Below, one piece after another: positions 34,321 through 41,418 of a stretch of DNA of 49,426 nt. Within the stretch, counting starts at the first letter, position 1. Every line of letters starts with the position of its first letter. The notes under the pieces are model-generated. The model was not told where the DNA came from. It made no database searches and saw only the letters and a list, made by a program, of their open reading frames with translations. Both the position numbers and the translations under genes were made by a program. Source of the stretch: a virus; IMG/VR virus record IMGVR_UViG_3300031251_000031, positions 1-49,426 of that record. One strand, 5' to 3'.

Positions 34321-35511
34321 TCAGTCCCCGCGCTCGGCACCGCTCGACGCACGGCCGGTGACCGTGCCGAATGGATTGATGCTCGGGTGGTACACACCGT
34401 TGGGCGACTCATCCCAGAGGGACGTGAAGTAGCCGTCCAACAGCTTCTTGTCGCCGCGGTAGGCCAACAGGGCGTCGGCGAGCGGGTGGTCAATCAGCTT
34501 CAGGTTGGCGGCGTCGTAGCTGTCACGCACGAACCCGCGATCCCGGAAGTAGTCGGCGACCTCATCGTCGCTGGCCGGGTTGAAGAACAGCGGGCGCTCC
34601 TTGGGCGTCATGTGCCCAGACCGGCATGGCTTGCCGACGATGGACTCCATCGACAGTTCGTGCTGGATCACCCGGTTGCGGTACTCCTTGACCTTCTCGC
34701 CCACGTAGTCGCGGCGGACGGCCATCCCGGCCTTCTCCAGGTCGAAGATGATCTCGGTGCAAAGGCGTACCTCTCGGAGGTACAACTCGTGAACCTCGGG
34801 GTGGCGGAGCACCTGCGGGTAGAGCACACGGGCCAGGGCGTATGTCCACTCAGCATCCTTGATCCCGTAGGGGACGACGGTGCCTCGGGGGAGCAGGTGG
34901 TACCCGACCTCTTTGATGGACGCCAGGCCGTACTGCTTTTTCGCCCAGAGCTTGGCCAGCCCGGTCTCATGCTCCTCGCGGGGCTTCTCGACGGTGTACT
35001 CCTGCCATTCGCCCTCGACCTTGCGGCGCTTGGTCAGGGTCACGGTGTCGTTGACTCCCAGCAGGGACACCGCGAGCCCCTTGAGCTTCTTGGGGCGGTG
35101 CTCATCGAGCAGGTGCGACATCAGCGCGGTGTCGTGCCACTGGATGCGGGCACGGTCGGCGTCGGTCAGCAGGCCAGCAATGTCCGCCTTGTGGGCGTCG
35201 AACTTGACGTTATGGCATACGGTGACATCGACGTGGGCGAACATGCTGCGCAGGAAGTCCCGGACACCCGGCGGGCTATGGAGTAGCTGCACCGGGTCTC
35301 CCAGGTCGAACCAGTGGGCCTCGGGGTCGCCGAACTCCGGCTGCCAAGCCACCTGCACCGAGAACGGCTGATCGTGGTACGCCAGCCCGGTGGTCTCCGT
35401 GTCGAATGCGATCACCTTGGGGCGGTCACGCTCGAACGCTGCGATCCCGGCTGCCGCAAGGGCCTCCAGGTCGGGGGCCTCGGGCGGCTGCCAGGCGTCA
35501 GCCGAAGGCAC
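34321..35511 (-). CDS. DNA polymerase A, N-terminal half with 3'-5' exonuclease (split gene)
   Basis: 396 residues from GTG at 35511, which overlaps the ERF stop. The exonuclease domain is complete: VIAFDTETTGL (motif I), VCHNVKFDAHKAD (motif II), YGIKDAEW (motif III). The thumb and start of the palm follow and end at INPFGTVTGRASS, then five extra residues and a stop. The missing rest is at 31451-32269. It is cut exactly where family A enzymes read TGRxSS-SDxNxQ. The split is by module insertion, not decay, as both halves keep their catalytic residues. Confidence 0.9.
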   Translation of the reverse strand: MPSADAWQPPEAPDLEALAAAGIAAFERDRPKVIAFDTETTGLAYHDQPFSVQVAWQPEFGDPEAHWFDLGDPVQLLHSPPGVRDFLRSMFAHVDVTVCHNVKFDAHKADIAGLLTDADRARIQWHDTALMSHLLDEHRPKKLKGLAVSLLGVNDTVTLTKRRKVEGEWQEYTVEKPREEHETGLAKLWAKKQYGLASIKEVGYHLLPRGTVVPYGIKDAEWTYALARVLYPQVLRHPEVHELYLREVRLCTEIIFDLEKAGMAVRRDYVGEKVKEYRNRVIQHELSMESIVGKPCRSGHMTPKERPLFFNPASDDEVADYFRDRGFVRDSYDAANLKLIDHPLADALLAYRGDKKLLDGYFTSLWDESPNGVYHPSINPFGTVTGRASSGAERGD

Positions 35512-35995
35512 CGGCCCCGGACGCGAACGGGTCGCCACTCGCGTCGTTGGCGTTGGTGGCGGCTCCCGGCACCGGCTGGCTGCGGGGCGGCGTTGCGCTA
35601 TTGGCGTCATCGTCCACGTCGGCGACGATGGAGAGGGCGGCCATCAGGGCGTAGCGGCGGGTGTAGGTCACGGCGCTGCCCAGCCCCTGCGGGTCACGCT
35701 TGCCCAGCACGATGGGCGTCAGGTACTCCAGGTTCTCGCCGGTGCTGGCGAGTACCAGGCGGGTGGCGATGGCAGGCACGCTGCCGGAGTCCCCGTCGAA
35801 CACCTGTGACAGCGGCTGCATGAGCAGGACGCCGTGCTTCTGGAGGATCGGGAGCACCTGCTCCGTGAGGGAGTCCAGGGTGATGTACTTGCTCCCGAAA
35901 TGCGGGTTGATGCCCTGCTTCTGGAGCGTCGGGATCTCCGACTGCACCTTGAACAGAGCCTCCGCCAGGGTGGCGGGCTTTGCGGCTGCGGGCAT
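35498..35995 (-). CDS. ERF-family single-strand annealing protein
   Basis: 165 residues, ATG directly after a TAATG junction. The ERF core is visible: LFKVQSEIPTLQKQG, FGSKYITLDSL, HGVLLMQPLSQ, GSAVTYTRRYALMAALSIVADVDDDA. These proteins anneal single strands in phage recombination. The C-terminus is low-complexity. Next to a Cas4/RecB-like nuclease it probably forms a two-part recombination system. Confidence 0.9.
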   Translation of the reverse strand: MPAAAKPATLAEALFKVQSEIPTLQKQGINPHFGSKYITLDSLTEQVLPILQKHGVLLMQPLSQVFDGDSGSVPAIATRLVLASTGENLEYLTPIVLGKRDPQGLGSAVTYTRRYALMAALSIVADVDDDANSATPPRSQPVPGAATNANDASGDPFASGAGAFG

Positions 35996-36144
35996 TACTG
36001 CGCCCTCCGAAGCTCAAACGCCACGTACAAGCAGGCGGCGCGGTGCAGGCCAAGGGGCGACTCTCCGATGGCGGCAAGGCGATTGCCAGATTCGCGGCAT
36101 TCTCGGAGTAGGTTTGCGAGCGCGTTGATCTTCTCAGCGGTCAT
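35995..36144 (-). CDS. Small protein between nuclease and ERF
   Basis: ATG at 36144 has AAGGAGG upstream and overlaps the nuclease stop (ATGA); the stop overlaps the ERF start (TAATG). The 49 residues are helical with two Cys (CRESGNR, AACLYV). No function is known. Coupling on both sides supports coding. Confidence 0.68.
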   Translation of the reverse strand: MTAEKINALANLLRECRESGNRLAAIGESPLGLHRAACLYVAFELRRAQ

Positions 36145-37112
36145 GCTGCCTCCTTTTCAGCCCGGGCCTTGACCAGGGCGGCGATGTCGTTGTCGGTCGG
36201 GGTGGTCAGCACGTCAGGCTGCGGCACTCCCTGCCGGGGGATGTAGACCGGGGCACCGTCGGGGTCTAGATCCCACGATCCGACGGTCTGCACCTTCTGG
36301 GTGCTGCAATCGCACAGTTCGTCAGGGAACGGGCAATAGGTGGCGCTCCAGTGGGGCACCAACAGCTGGCTCAGCTTCGGCACCTTCAGCTGCTTGTTCA
36401 GCGAGAGCTTTGGGACTCGATCCTGCACCGGGGCGAGCGAGTCCGTGATCCAGAAGTCCGGATCGAGGATGCGGGCAAGCTGCACCTCTTGGAGGTACGC
36501 CTTCGTGGCGGCCCAGCGATCCTGCATCAGCCCCTCGATGTATTCCTGCGGGTACGGGGTGCCCTCCTGAAAGCTCGGGGCGACCTTGCCCACCCGGGCA
36601 ATGTCCTTGGGGGCGATCTGACCGACGGGCAGGTAGAGCACGCCGATGCCGTGCACCATGGGCAGGCCAGCGCGGACGGCGGCCCACCAGTAGGCGGACA
36701 GCTGATGCATGTGCTCGTCCTTGATCCCGCCCTTGATGATGTAGGGCATCCCCTCCGGCTTGATCGTCTTCAGGTCGGTCAGCACGAACCCGCGCTTCTC
36801 GGCATTCCAGACGAAATGGTCGGCGGTGCCAGACCAGCCCTCGGGGAGCCAGCGATCCAGCTTGACCTCCAGCATGACCGGCTGGCTGCGGAGGTACCGC
36901 TCGACGGCTCCGTGCATCAGGGTGCCCAGCATCAGCCGGGTCTCACTAACCACGTCCTCATCGATCATCGGGGCACCGGCGGCCTTCAGCTGCGCGTGGC
37001 GCAGGCTGCCGCAGAGATCCCCGGAACAGTGAAGTAGGCCGTCAGGCGGCCTACGGCTGGCGCGGAACCCGTCTTGTACGAGATCCACCAGGCTGACATC
37101 AAGAAGGGGCAT
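36141..37112 (-). CDS. PD-(D/E)XK nuclease, Cas4/RecB-like
   Basis: 323 residues, ATG with AAGGAG upstream after a motif copy. The nuclease site is visible as GTADHFVW followed by FVLTDLKTIKPE (Asp and D-x-K). Cys residues at both ends of the chain (LHCSGDLCG, and YCPFPDELCDC) could hold an iron-sulfur cluster as in Cas4/AddB-type enzymes. It would process DNA ends for the ERF protein beside it. Confidence 0.85.
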   Translation of the reverse strand: MPLLDVSLVDLVQDGFRASRRPPDGLLHCSGDLCGSLRHAQLKAAGAPMIDEDVVSETRLMLGTLMHGAVERYLRSQPVMLEVKLDRWLPEGWSGTADHFVWNAEKRGFVLTDLKTIKPEGMPYIIKGGIKDEHMHQLSAYWWAAVRAGLPMVHGIGVLYLPVGQIAPKDIARVGKVAPSFQEGTPYPQEYIEGLMQDRWAATKAYLQEVQLARILDPDFWITDSLAPVQDRVPKLSLNKQLKVPKLSQLLVPHWSATYCPFPDELCDCSTQKVQTVGSWDLDPDGAPVYIPRQGVPQPDVLTTPTDNDIAALVKARAEKEAA

Positions 37113-37118
37113 CGCTCC

Positions 37119-37131
37119 TTACTGGCTCAGG
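37119..37131 (-). repeat. Dispersed motif copy before the nuclease
   Basis: A perfect copy running into AAGGAG and the nuclease ATG. Upstream is the tRNA-like element at 37144-37213, not a gene. Confidence 0.93.
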
Positions 37132-37143
37132 TTGTTGTGCAGA

Positions 37144-37213
37144 TGGGCGGCGCCCGTGTCGAACGGGAGCACCTCCAGAGGGCGGGGATTACCACGGCCC
37201 CGACTCACCGCCC
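37144..37213 (-). tRNA. Degenerate tRNA-like element, Gln (CTG) type
   Basis: On the minus strand a 7-bp acceptor (GGGCGGT with GCCGCCC, one wobble) encloses a GGGG/CCCC arm with GTGGTAA in its loop, a short arm around CTCTGGA, and a strong T arm TCCCG-TTCGACA-CGGGC. The loop CTCTGGA is the same as in the real tRNA-Gln(CTG) at 10096. The anticodon stem is only 2-3 bp and there is no variable loop, so it is probably a decayed or altered tRNA. It fills the gap between the 37241 gene and the motif copy at 37119. Confidence 0.45.
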
Positions 37214-37240
37214 GTGTGGGGAAGCAGGCTGCGAAACCGC

Positions 37241-37456
37241 TCAGGTTTGAGATAGTGCGCAGAGTCGGACTCGGGCCTCAGCGGCGTTGACACGGCACCG
37301 CTCGGCGCTCACCGGGCGGTCACCACGCTCGTATGCCCGGGCGTTAGCCTCCTGACTGCGGATCGTGGCCTTGATCTGGGTGCGCGTAGCCTGCCGACGG
37401 GCAGGAATGCCCGGATCGGCCACTGGCTGGGGCGCTGGCGGCTTTCGGCGGGCCAT
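37241..37456 (-). CDS. Small basic protein
   Basis: 71 residues, ATG with TAGGAG upstream. Arg-rich (RRQATRTQIKATIRSQ) with a Pro-rich start. No family is recognised. It is alone between a terminator and the tRNA-like element. Confidence 0.65.
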   Translation of the reverse strand: MARRKPPAPQPVADPGIPARRQATRTQIKATIRSQEANARAYERGDRPVSAERCRVNAAEARVRLCALSQT

Positions 37457-37536
37457 GCGACTCCTAGGTCGGATTGCGCAACGAACGGCTTAGAATGCCG
37501 CTCAGAGCGTCGGGCAACGGGCAGAACGACGAAAGA

Positions 37537-37594
37537 GCCCCCAAAGCGAGCACAACACCGTGCGTAAGCACAATGCCGTACCCGCCTTGGGGGC
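37537..37594. terminator. Two-way intrinsic terminator
   Basis: GCCCCCAAAGCG at 37537-37548 pairs over 12 bp (one G-T wobble) with 37583-37594. The 34-base loop has its own short hairpin. On the minus strand TCTTTCG follows; on the plus strand GGTTCTTCT follows. It ends the operon of the 37602 gene before the small gene at 37456. Confidence 0.75.
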
Positions 37595-37601
37595 GGTTCT
37601 T

Positions 37602-37859
37602 CTACTCGCGCCAGGACGGCGGGACGGTGATCCCTGCCTGCTCCGCGGCCTTGATGATCGCGGGCGGGCTCAGGTTCATCGACGCCTCCATGAGCATGAT
37701 GGAGAACTCGGGGGGCGTCAGGTCGGCGCGTGCCGCCAGGACGACCAGGCAGTCACCCAGGAACTCATGCTGCTCCTTCTGCCCACCCAGGCTGTCCAGG
37801 ATGGGCACCGCTCGGGCCAGGCCGTTCGCGGTTTCGGTCACGTCACCGACGGCCGACAT
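37602..37859 (-). CDS. Small hypothetical protein
   Basis: ATG at 37859 overlaps the previous stop. The 85 residues have a helical acidic middle (EHEFLGDCLVVLAARADL) and end PPSWRE. No family is recognised. It is followed by the terminator. Confidence 0.7.
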   Translation of the reverse strand: MSAVGDVTETANGLARAVPILDSLGGQKEQHEFLGDCLVVLAARADLTPPEFSIMLMEASMNLSPPAIIKAAEQAGITVPPSWRE

Positions 37860-38254
37860 CACAGTTCCTGCGCCCGTGCGAACGCCTTGAGCACCATGCC
37901 CTTGGTCGTCTTTTTGGCGTCGTTGAAGTTGGTGATGATGGCCTCGGGGCTGCTCGGCGGAACCATCGTGGTCTTCTCCGCCTCGATGTCCTTCACCGGG
38001 CCGTAAAGCTCGATGACGGCCTTGGCCAGCTTGGCCCGGGCGGTCTTGAAGCCGCGGGTCGTCACCACCTCCGCGGTGGGGACGTGCCAGGCGCCGTCGG
38101 TGGCGGCCACTGACAGAGCACCCATGGCGCAGTAGCACGCCGAAGCGTCGGTCATCTCGGTGCTTCGCCAAGTCCGATACGAGCCCTTGGCCCACCGTCC
38201 CCGACCCTTGAGGATCGTGGCGGCCTCGGCCAGCATGGTGTTGCTCGGGGTCAT
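37859..38254 (-). CDS. DUF6197-like protein
   Basis: 131 residues, ATG overlapping the upstream stop. The pattern WAKGSYRTW..CYCAMGALSVAA followed by a helical end resembles DUF6197 proteins, small phage and bacterial proteins with a conserved Cys-rich YCAxGA. The role is unknown. Confidence 0.7.
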   Translation of the reverse strand: MTPSNTMLAEAATILKGRGRWAKGSYRTWRSTEMTDASACYCAMGALSVAATDGAWHVPTAEVVTTRGFKTARAKLAKAVIELYGPVKDIEAEKTTMVPPSSPEAIITNFNDAKKTTKGMVLKAFARAQEL

Positions 38255-38700
38255 CAGTGATCCTCTCCTGTGTGGTCGATGCCGGTGATCGGGGTAACCA
38301 CGCCGGTCTTACCGTCGGCGGGGCACGCGACTCCGGTGTTCACCGTGTTGACCGCGTACTCGCTGTCGATGATCTGGTCGCCATGGGGGCGGACGATCCC
38401 GACGGCCAGCAGGCTGCCCGGGAGCACGTGGAAGTACATGGTGCGGCGCTCCGTCTTCGGGGCGACGTTCCACTGGCGGCGCTGGGGGGCACCCTTGGGG
38501 CCTACGAACGTGGCGTAGAACGTCACGACGTGGGCGGCCGAAGTGTTCTCCATCTGGAATGCGTACTTCGGGTCACCACAGGGGCCGAGAATGTCGGCGT
38601 GCGGGTTGCCGGTGTCCCTCACGTGACACGCCAGGGCCGCCGCAGGGGCGAGCACCAGCACGATCAGCGCCAAGAACAGGATCTTGCTCAGTCGATTCAT
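38254..38700 (-). CDS. Secreted protein with signal peptide
   Basis: ATG at 38700 has AAAGGAG upstream. The first 25 residues are a classical signal: NRLSK, a hydrophobic core of ILFLALIVLVLAPAAA, then a cut site at ALA-C, so a lipoprotein or small secreted protein is possible. The mature 123 residues are beta-rich with three further Cys (CGDP, ACPADG). A phage gene for a secreted product suggests action outside the cell, such as superinfection exclusion, but this is inference. Confidence 0.75.
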   Translation of the reverse strand: MNRLSKILFLALIVLVLAPAAALACHVRDTGNPHADILGPCGDPKYAFQMENTSAAHVVTFYATFVGPKGAPQRRQWNVAPKTERRTMYFHVLPGSLLAVGIVRPHGDQIIDSEYAVNTVNTGVACPADGKTGVVTPITGIDHTGEDH

Positions 38701-38731
38701 GTGGTCTCCTTTGGTCGTTTCCCCTCCATCT

Positions 38732-38755
38732 AAGTAAAAGGAGGGCGCCCCCTCC
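38732..38755 (-). terminator. Leftward intrinsic terminator in the leader of the secreted-protein gene
   Basis: On the minus strand GGAGGG pairs with CCCTCC (38740-38745 with 38750-38755) around a 4-base loop, followed by TTTTACTTA. It lies between the motif copy at 38806 and the ATG at 38700, so the gene has its own promoter or is controlled by attenuation. Confidence 0.65.
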
Positions 38756-38805
38756 CCCGACCGCCCGCAATCCCGCATGGGGAGAGCGATCAGGAGAGGG
38801 TACGC

Positions 38806-38818
38806 ATACTGGCTCAGG
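38806..38818 (-). repeat. Dispersed motif copy with terminator downstream
   Basis: 12 of 13 bases match (ends TAT rather than TAA). Its TGA is the stop of the 38814 gene. Unlike most copies it has no ribosome site directly after it; a terminator and then the secreted-protein gene follow. Confidence 0.9.
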
Positions 38819-38966
38819 TATCTGCGGACTCCCCGCCAACCCCGTCTAGGTCATCGGCCAGGATCGGATAGCGGCGCTCCCGCAGTTTCTGCATCTGCTC
38901 CGGGGTCACGTACTGGATGGTCACGCCTTCCACCACGATCTCCCGGGTCACTCCGTCGGCGTTCAT
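38814..38966 (-). CDS. Small hypothetical protein
   Basis: ATG at 38966 overlaps the upstream stop. The 50 residues are half beta (EIVVEGVTIQYVT) and half helix (MQKLRERRYP). Its stop TGA lies within the dispersed motif. No family is recognised. Confidence 0.65.
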   Translation of the reverse strand: MNADGVTREIVVEGVTIQYVTPEQMQKLRERRYPILADDLDGVGGESADT

Positions 38967-39520
38967 GCTGCCGCCTCGTGGGCGTCGGCCGTGTCGGCGA
39001 AGTACACGTCGGCGGCGGCCTCCAGCGTTTCCGCCAGGTTGTCGGACACCCGGACAGGTGCCGCACCATCGACGGGCTTGTAGAGCTTGCGGGGCGTCCC
39101 GCCTCCGCGTGTGGGCGACTCGTCAAATACCACGTCGCCACTGGCCATCAGGGCCTCCAGCACCGGCCGGATACGGCGGCGGTCTCTACCGACTGCCTCC
39201 GCAAGCTCGGCCATGGTGACTCCGTTCCAGCCGAACCCGGTCAGGTACTCCAGCACCAGGGTCTGTAGGTTCTCCCCGTTGGGCTCGAACGCGAGTCCGT
39301 GGTGCAGGTCGTTGCGCCGCGTGTCAGCGTCCAGCTGCTTCAGCGCACCCTGCCATTCGCTGGCCAGGGCGTTCGCCATGCGGGCGTGCTGCCCGGGGTC
39401 ACGGCGGACAAAGTTGGAGCGCACCCGGTAGTCGGCTGCCGCCTCCGCCTTCGCAACCCGGTCAGCCTCGATGGCCTCACGGATCGCCCGCTGCTCCTCT
39501 GGGGGCGAGAGATCCATCAT
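38963..39520 (-). CDS. Winged-helix protein
   Basis: 185 residues, ATG overlapping the upstream stop. Residues about 92-150 look like a winged helix (TMAELAEAVGRDRRRIRPVLEALMASGDV, then RGGGTPRKLY). The N-terminal half is charged helix. A small transcriptional regulator or a replication accessory protein is likely. Confidence 0.72.
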   Translation of the reverse strand: MMDLSPPEEQRAIREAIEADRVAKAEAAADYRVRSNFVRRDPGQHARMANALASEWQGALKQLDADTRRNDLHHGLAFEPNGENLQTLVLEYLTGFGWNGVTMAELAEAVGRDRRRIRPVLEALMASGDVVFDESPTRGGGTPRKLYKPVDGAAPVRVSDNLAETLEAAADVYFADTADAHEAAA

Positions 39521-39855
39521 GCTGCCCCCATCAGGTCGCGGCCCTTCAGGGCCTCACCGATGCAGGCGTCCCAGCGGTCGGGATCTTTCCGCACCTGCTC
39601 GACATGGTGCGCCGGACGGGCCGATGGCACCAGGGCGGCGTCGGCTCCCCGCATCAGCTGGATCGTGATGGCCTCGCTCATGCTGTAGCCCTTGCGCACC
39701 AGTTCCTCGATGCGCTTGCCGCCGATGAAGCGGTGCAGGCCGGTCGGCCCGAACTCGAACCGGCTCCGGTACTTGATCCGCTCCACAGGGTGCGGGAATC
39801 CGAAATCCCGCTGCTGCTGCTTGGCAACCTCGTCGTTGCTCAGGCGCATACTCAC
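39517..39855 (-). CDS. Hypothetical protein
   Basis: GTG at 39855 overlaps the previous stop; ATG at 39849 is also possible. The 112 residues are basic at the N-terminus (QQQRDFGFPHPVERIKYRSR) and helical later. No family is recognised. Confidence 0.65.
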   Translation of the reverse strand: MSMRLSNDEVAKQQQRDFGFPHPVERIKYRSRFEFGPTGLHRFIGGKRIEELVRKGYSMSEAITIQLMRGADAALVPSARPAHHVEQVRKDPDRWDACIGEALKGRDLMGAA

Positions 39856-40004
39856 TTGACCACCCGCCGTCGAATGGTGCTCAACTCGTCGGCGATGGTG
39901 CCCAAAAGCAGGGCAACGAGCGCGAGCGCCATGGCCTCCGGGCGCGTGGTGCCGGTGAGAGTAGTGAACAGGTACACACCGAATATCGCGAATGCGAAAC
40001 TCAT
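39852..40004 (-). CDS. Small membrane protein
   Basis: ATG at 40004 overlaps the upstream stop. The 50 residues have hydrophobic stretches (AFAIFGVYLFTTL and ALALVALLLGTIA) and a basic end (STIRRRVVK). Function unknown. Confidence 0.65.
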   Translation of the reverse strand: MSFAFAIFGVYLFTTLTGTTRPEAMALALVALLLGTIADELSTIRRRVVK

Positions 40005-40153
40005 GCGTACACCGCCTCACCGCGGCGGGCCTTCAGGTACAGGCCGCGCTCGATGGGGACTACGTTGCCGAATCCGCGGGTGCGGGCGTCGGCGGATAGA
40101 AGCTCCCGGGCTGACAAGATCCGGGGCTCGTTGGGCTCGTCGTAGTAGCTCAC
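40001..40153 (-). CDS. Small acidic/basic hypothetical protein
   Basis: GTG at 40153 overlaps the previous stop (GTGA). The 50 residues start SYYDEPNEPRILS and end in a basic stretch (KARRGEAVYA). The role is unknown. Overlaps on both sides support coding. Confidence 0.6.
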   Translation of the reverse strand: MSYYDEPNEPRILSARELLSADARTRGFGNVVPIERGLYLKARRGEAVYA

Positions 40154-40236
40154 GGGATCACCACGTGGCACAGCGAGAGCACGGCGGCGATGGTGCCCGC
40201 CAAGAACAGCGTTGTGAGTAGAAACTCTTTGACCAT
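40150..40236 (-). CDS. 28-residue membrane peptide
   Basis: ATG at 40236 has AATGGAG upstream. The peptide has one hydrophobic segment (FLLTTLFLAGTIAAVLSL). Its stop overlaps the next gene. It lies about 70 bases beyond a motif copy. Confidence 0.55.
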   Translation of the reverse strand: MVKEFLLTTLFLAGTIAAVLSLCHVVIP

Positions 40237-40306
40237 GTGCGTTGGTCTCCATTGGGTCGCGCACGCGGGTTTGCAACGGGGCGATGTGTTCGACCCCCCG
40301 ACGTGC

Positions 40307-40319
40307 TTACTGGCTCAGG
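40307..40319 (-). repeat. Dispersed motif copy at the propeller gene end
   Basis: A perfect copy. Its TGA is the stop of the propeller gene. The next start (40236) is about 70 bases on, across a stretch with GCACG/CGTGC and GGGG/CCCC pairing. Confidence 0.92.
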
Positions 40320-41391
40320 ATTTTGCGAACGCGAACAGGTGGGTTTCTCCGACGATCCAGAGAAGTCCATCCCCCCTGTCCGGCACAACCGGCGTATACC
40401 GCCCGTCGGTTGTGAACGTGAATGCGCGGGCCATGGTGCCCACGCGGTAGCCCAGGACTTGCCCGGGCTTGAAGCTCGGCCCCATGACCGAGAAGAACAC
40501 GCGGTTACCGACCACTACGGGACTGCCCATGACCAGCCCGTCCACCGTGGTGCTCCAGGTAACCACGCCGGTCGCAAGGGACACCCGGACAAGCGTGCCA
40601 TTGCGGCCAGCGGCGTACACGGCCGTGGGGGTGACGGCGGGGCTTGCGTATGCCTGCCCGCCCGTACTTGCCCGCCACTGTCGTGCGCCGGTTTGTGCGT
40701 CAAGCGAGACCACGGCGTTGGAGTCCCGGCAGGGTGCGACCACATGGCCATCCTGCACGGCGACGTTGCCGTAGATCGCTCCGGTGCAGGCCGGTGCATC
40801 CCAGACCACGCGGCCGTGATAGCCGCCGATCTTCAGCACCCGCCCGCAGTAGGTGCCCAGGTAGAAGAAACTCCCCACCCGGGCCAGAGCGCCGGTCACC
40901 TTACAGCCGGTGTCGATGCTCCACTTCATGCGTCCGCCCTCACCAGCGAAGCACCCTGCGGTGCCTCCGGTGTTCGCGGTGCAGATCCAGCGGCCGAAGG
41001 AGGACGGCGATGATTCGCCCGTCCAGCCGGTGCGGCGCCAGAGGGTTTTGCCGGTGGCTGCGCTCAGGGCGGTGAACCCACCCGCTCCGCTGCCACGACT
41101 GGCCACGAACAGGCGGCCGTTGAGGTATGTCGGGGAGTCGGCGGCAATCCCGCCGATGTTGACGTGCCACAGGTTGTGCCCGTCGCTTGCGGCAAATGCG
41201 GTCACGCTCCCGGAGTCCGTGGCGGTGTAGACCACGCCGGTGTGAACCACCGGGGGGAACTCCATCAGACCGGCGATGCTGCGGGAGTACCGCTGCGTCA
41301 GCTGGCCGTCAAACTCGTGCCCGCAGTAGGTGCGGGTGCGTGCGGCGTTCAGGCCGTAGGTGTTGACATTCACCGGCGGCGTGCATATCAT
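40315..41391 (-). CDS. PQQ-type beta-propeller protein
   Basis: ATG at 41391 has AAAGGAG upstream, directly after a motif copy. The 358 residues are built of repeats of about 40 residues of the type GxVYxATxxGxVxAxxAxxGxxLW: VVYTATDSGSVTAFAASDG, LFVASRGSGAGGFTALSAA, VYAAGRNGTLVRVSLATG. This is a PQQ/BamB-like 7- or 8-bladed propeller. No signal peptide is seen. Such a fold in a leftward accessory operon is unusual for a phage; it may be a binding scaffold. Confidence 0.82.
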   Translation of the reverse strand: MICTPPVNVNTYGLNAARTRTYCGHEFDGQLTQRYSRSIAGLMEFPPVVHTGVVYTATDSGSVTAFAASDGHNLWHVNIGGIAADSPTYLNGRLFVASRGSGAGGFTALSAATGKTLWRRTGWTGESSPSSFGRWICTANTGGTAGCFAGEGGRMKWSIDTGCKVTGALARVGSFFYLGTYCGRVLKIGGYHGRVVWDAPACTGAIYGNVAVQDGHVVAPCRDSNAVVSLDAQTGARQWRASTGGQAYASPAVTPTAVYAAGRNGTLVRVSLATGVVTWSTTVDGLVMGSPVVVGNRVFFSVMGPSFKPGQVLGYRVGTMARAFTFTTDGRYTPVVPDRGDGLLWIVGETHLFAFAKS

Positions 41392-41405
41392 GGCGTGGTT
41401 CTCCT

Positions 41406-41418
41406 TTACTGGCTCAGG
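41406..41418 (-). repeat. Dispersed motif copy before the propeller gene
   Basis: A perfect copy running into AAAGGAG and the propeller ATG. A perfect hairpin (41441-41458) lies 22 bases 5' of it. Confidence 0.93.
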
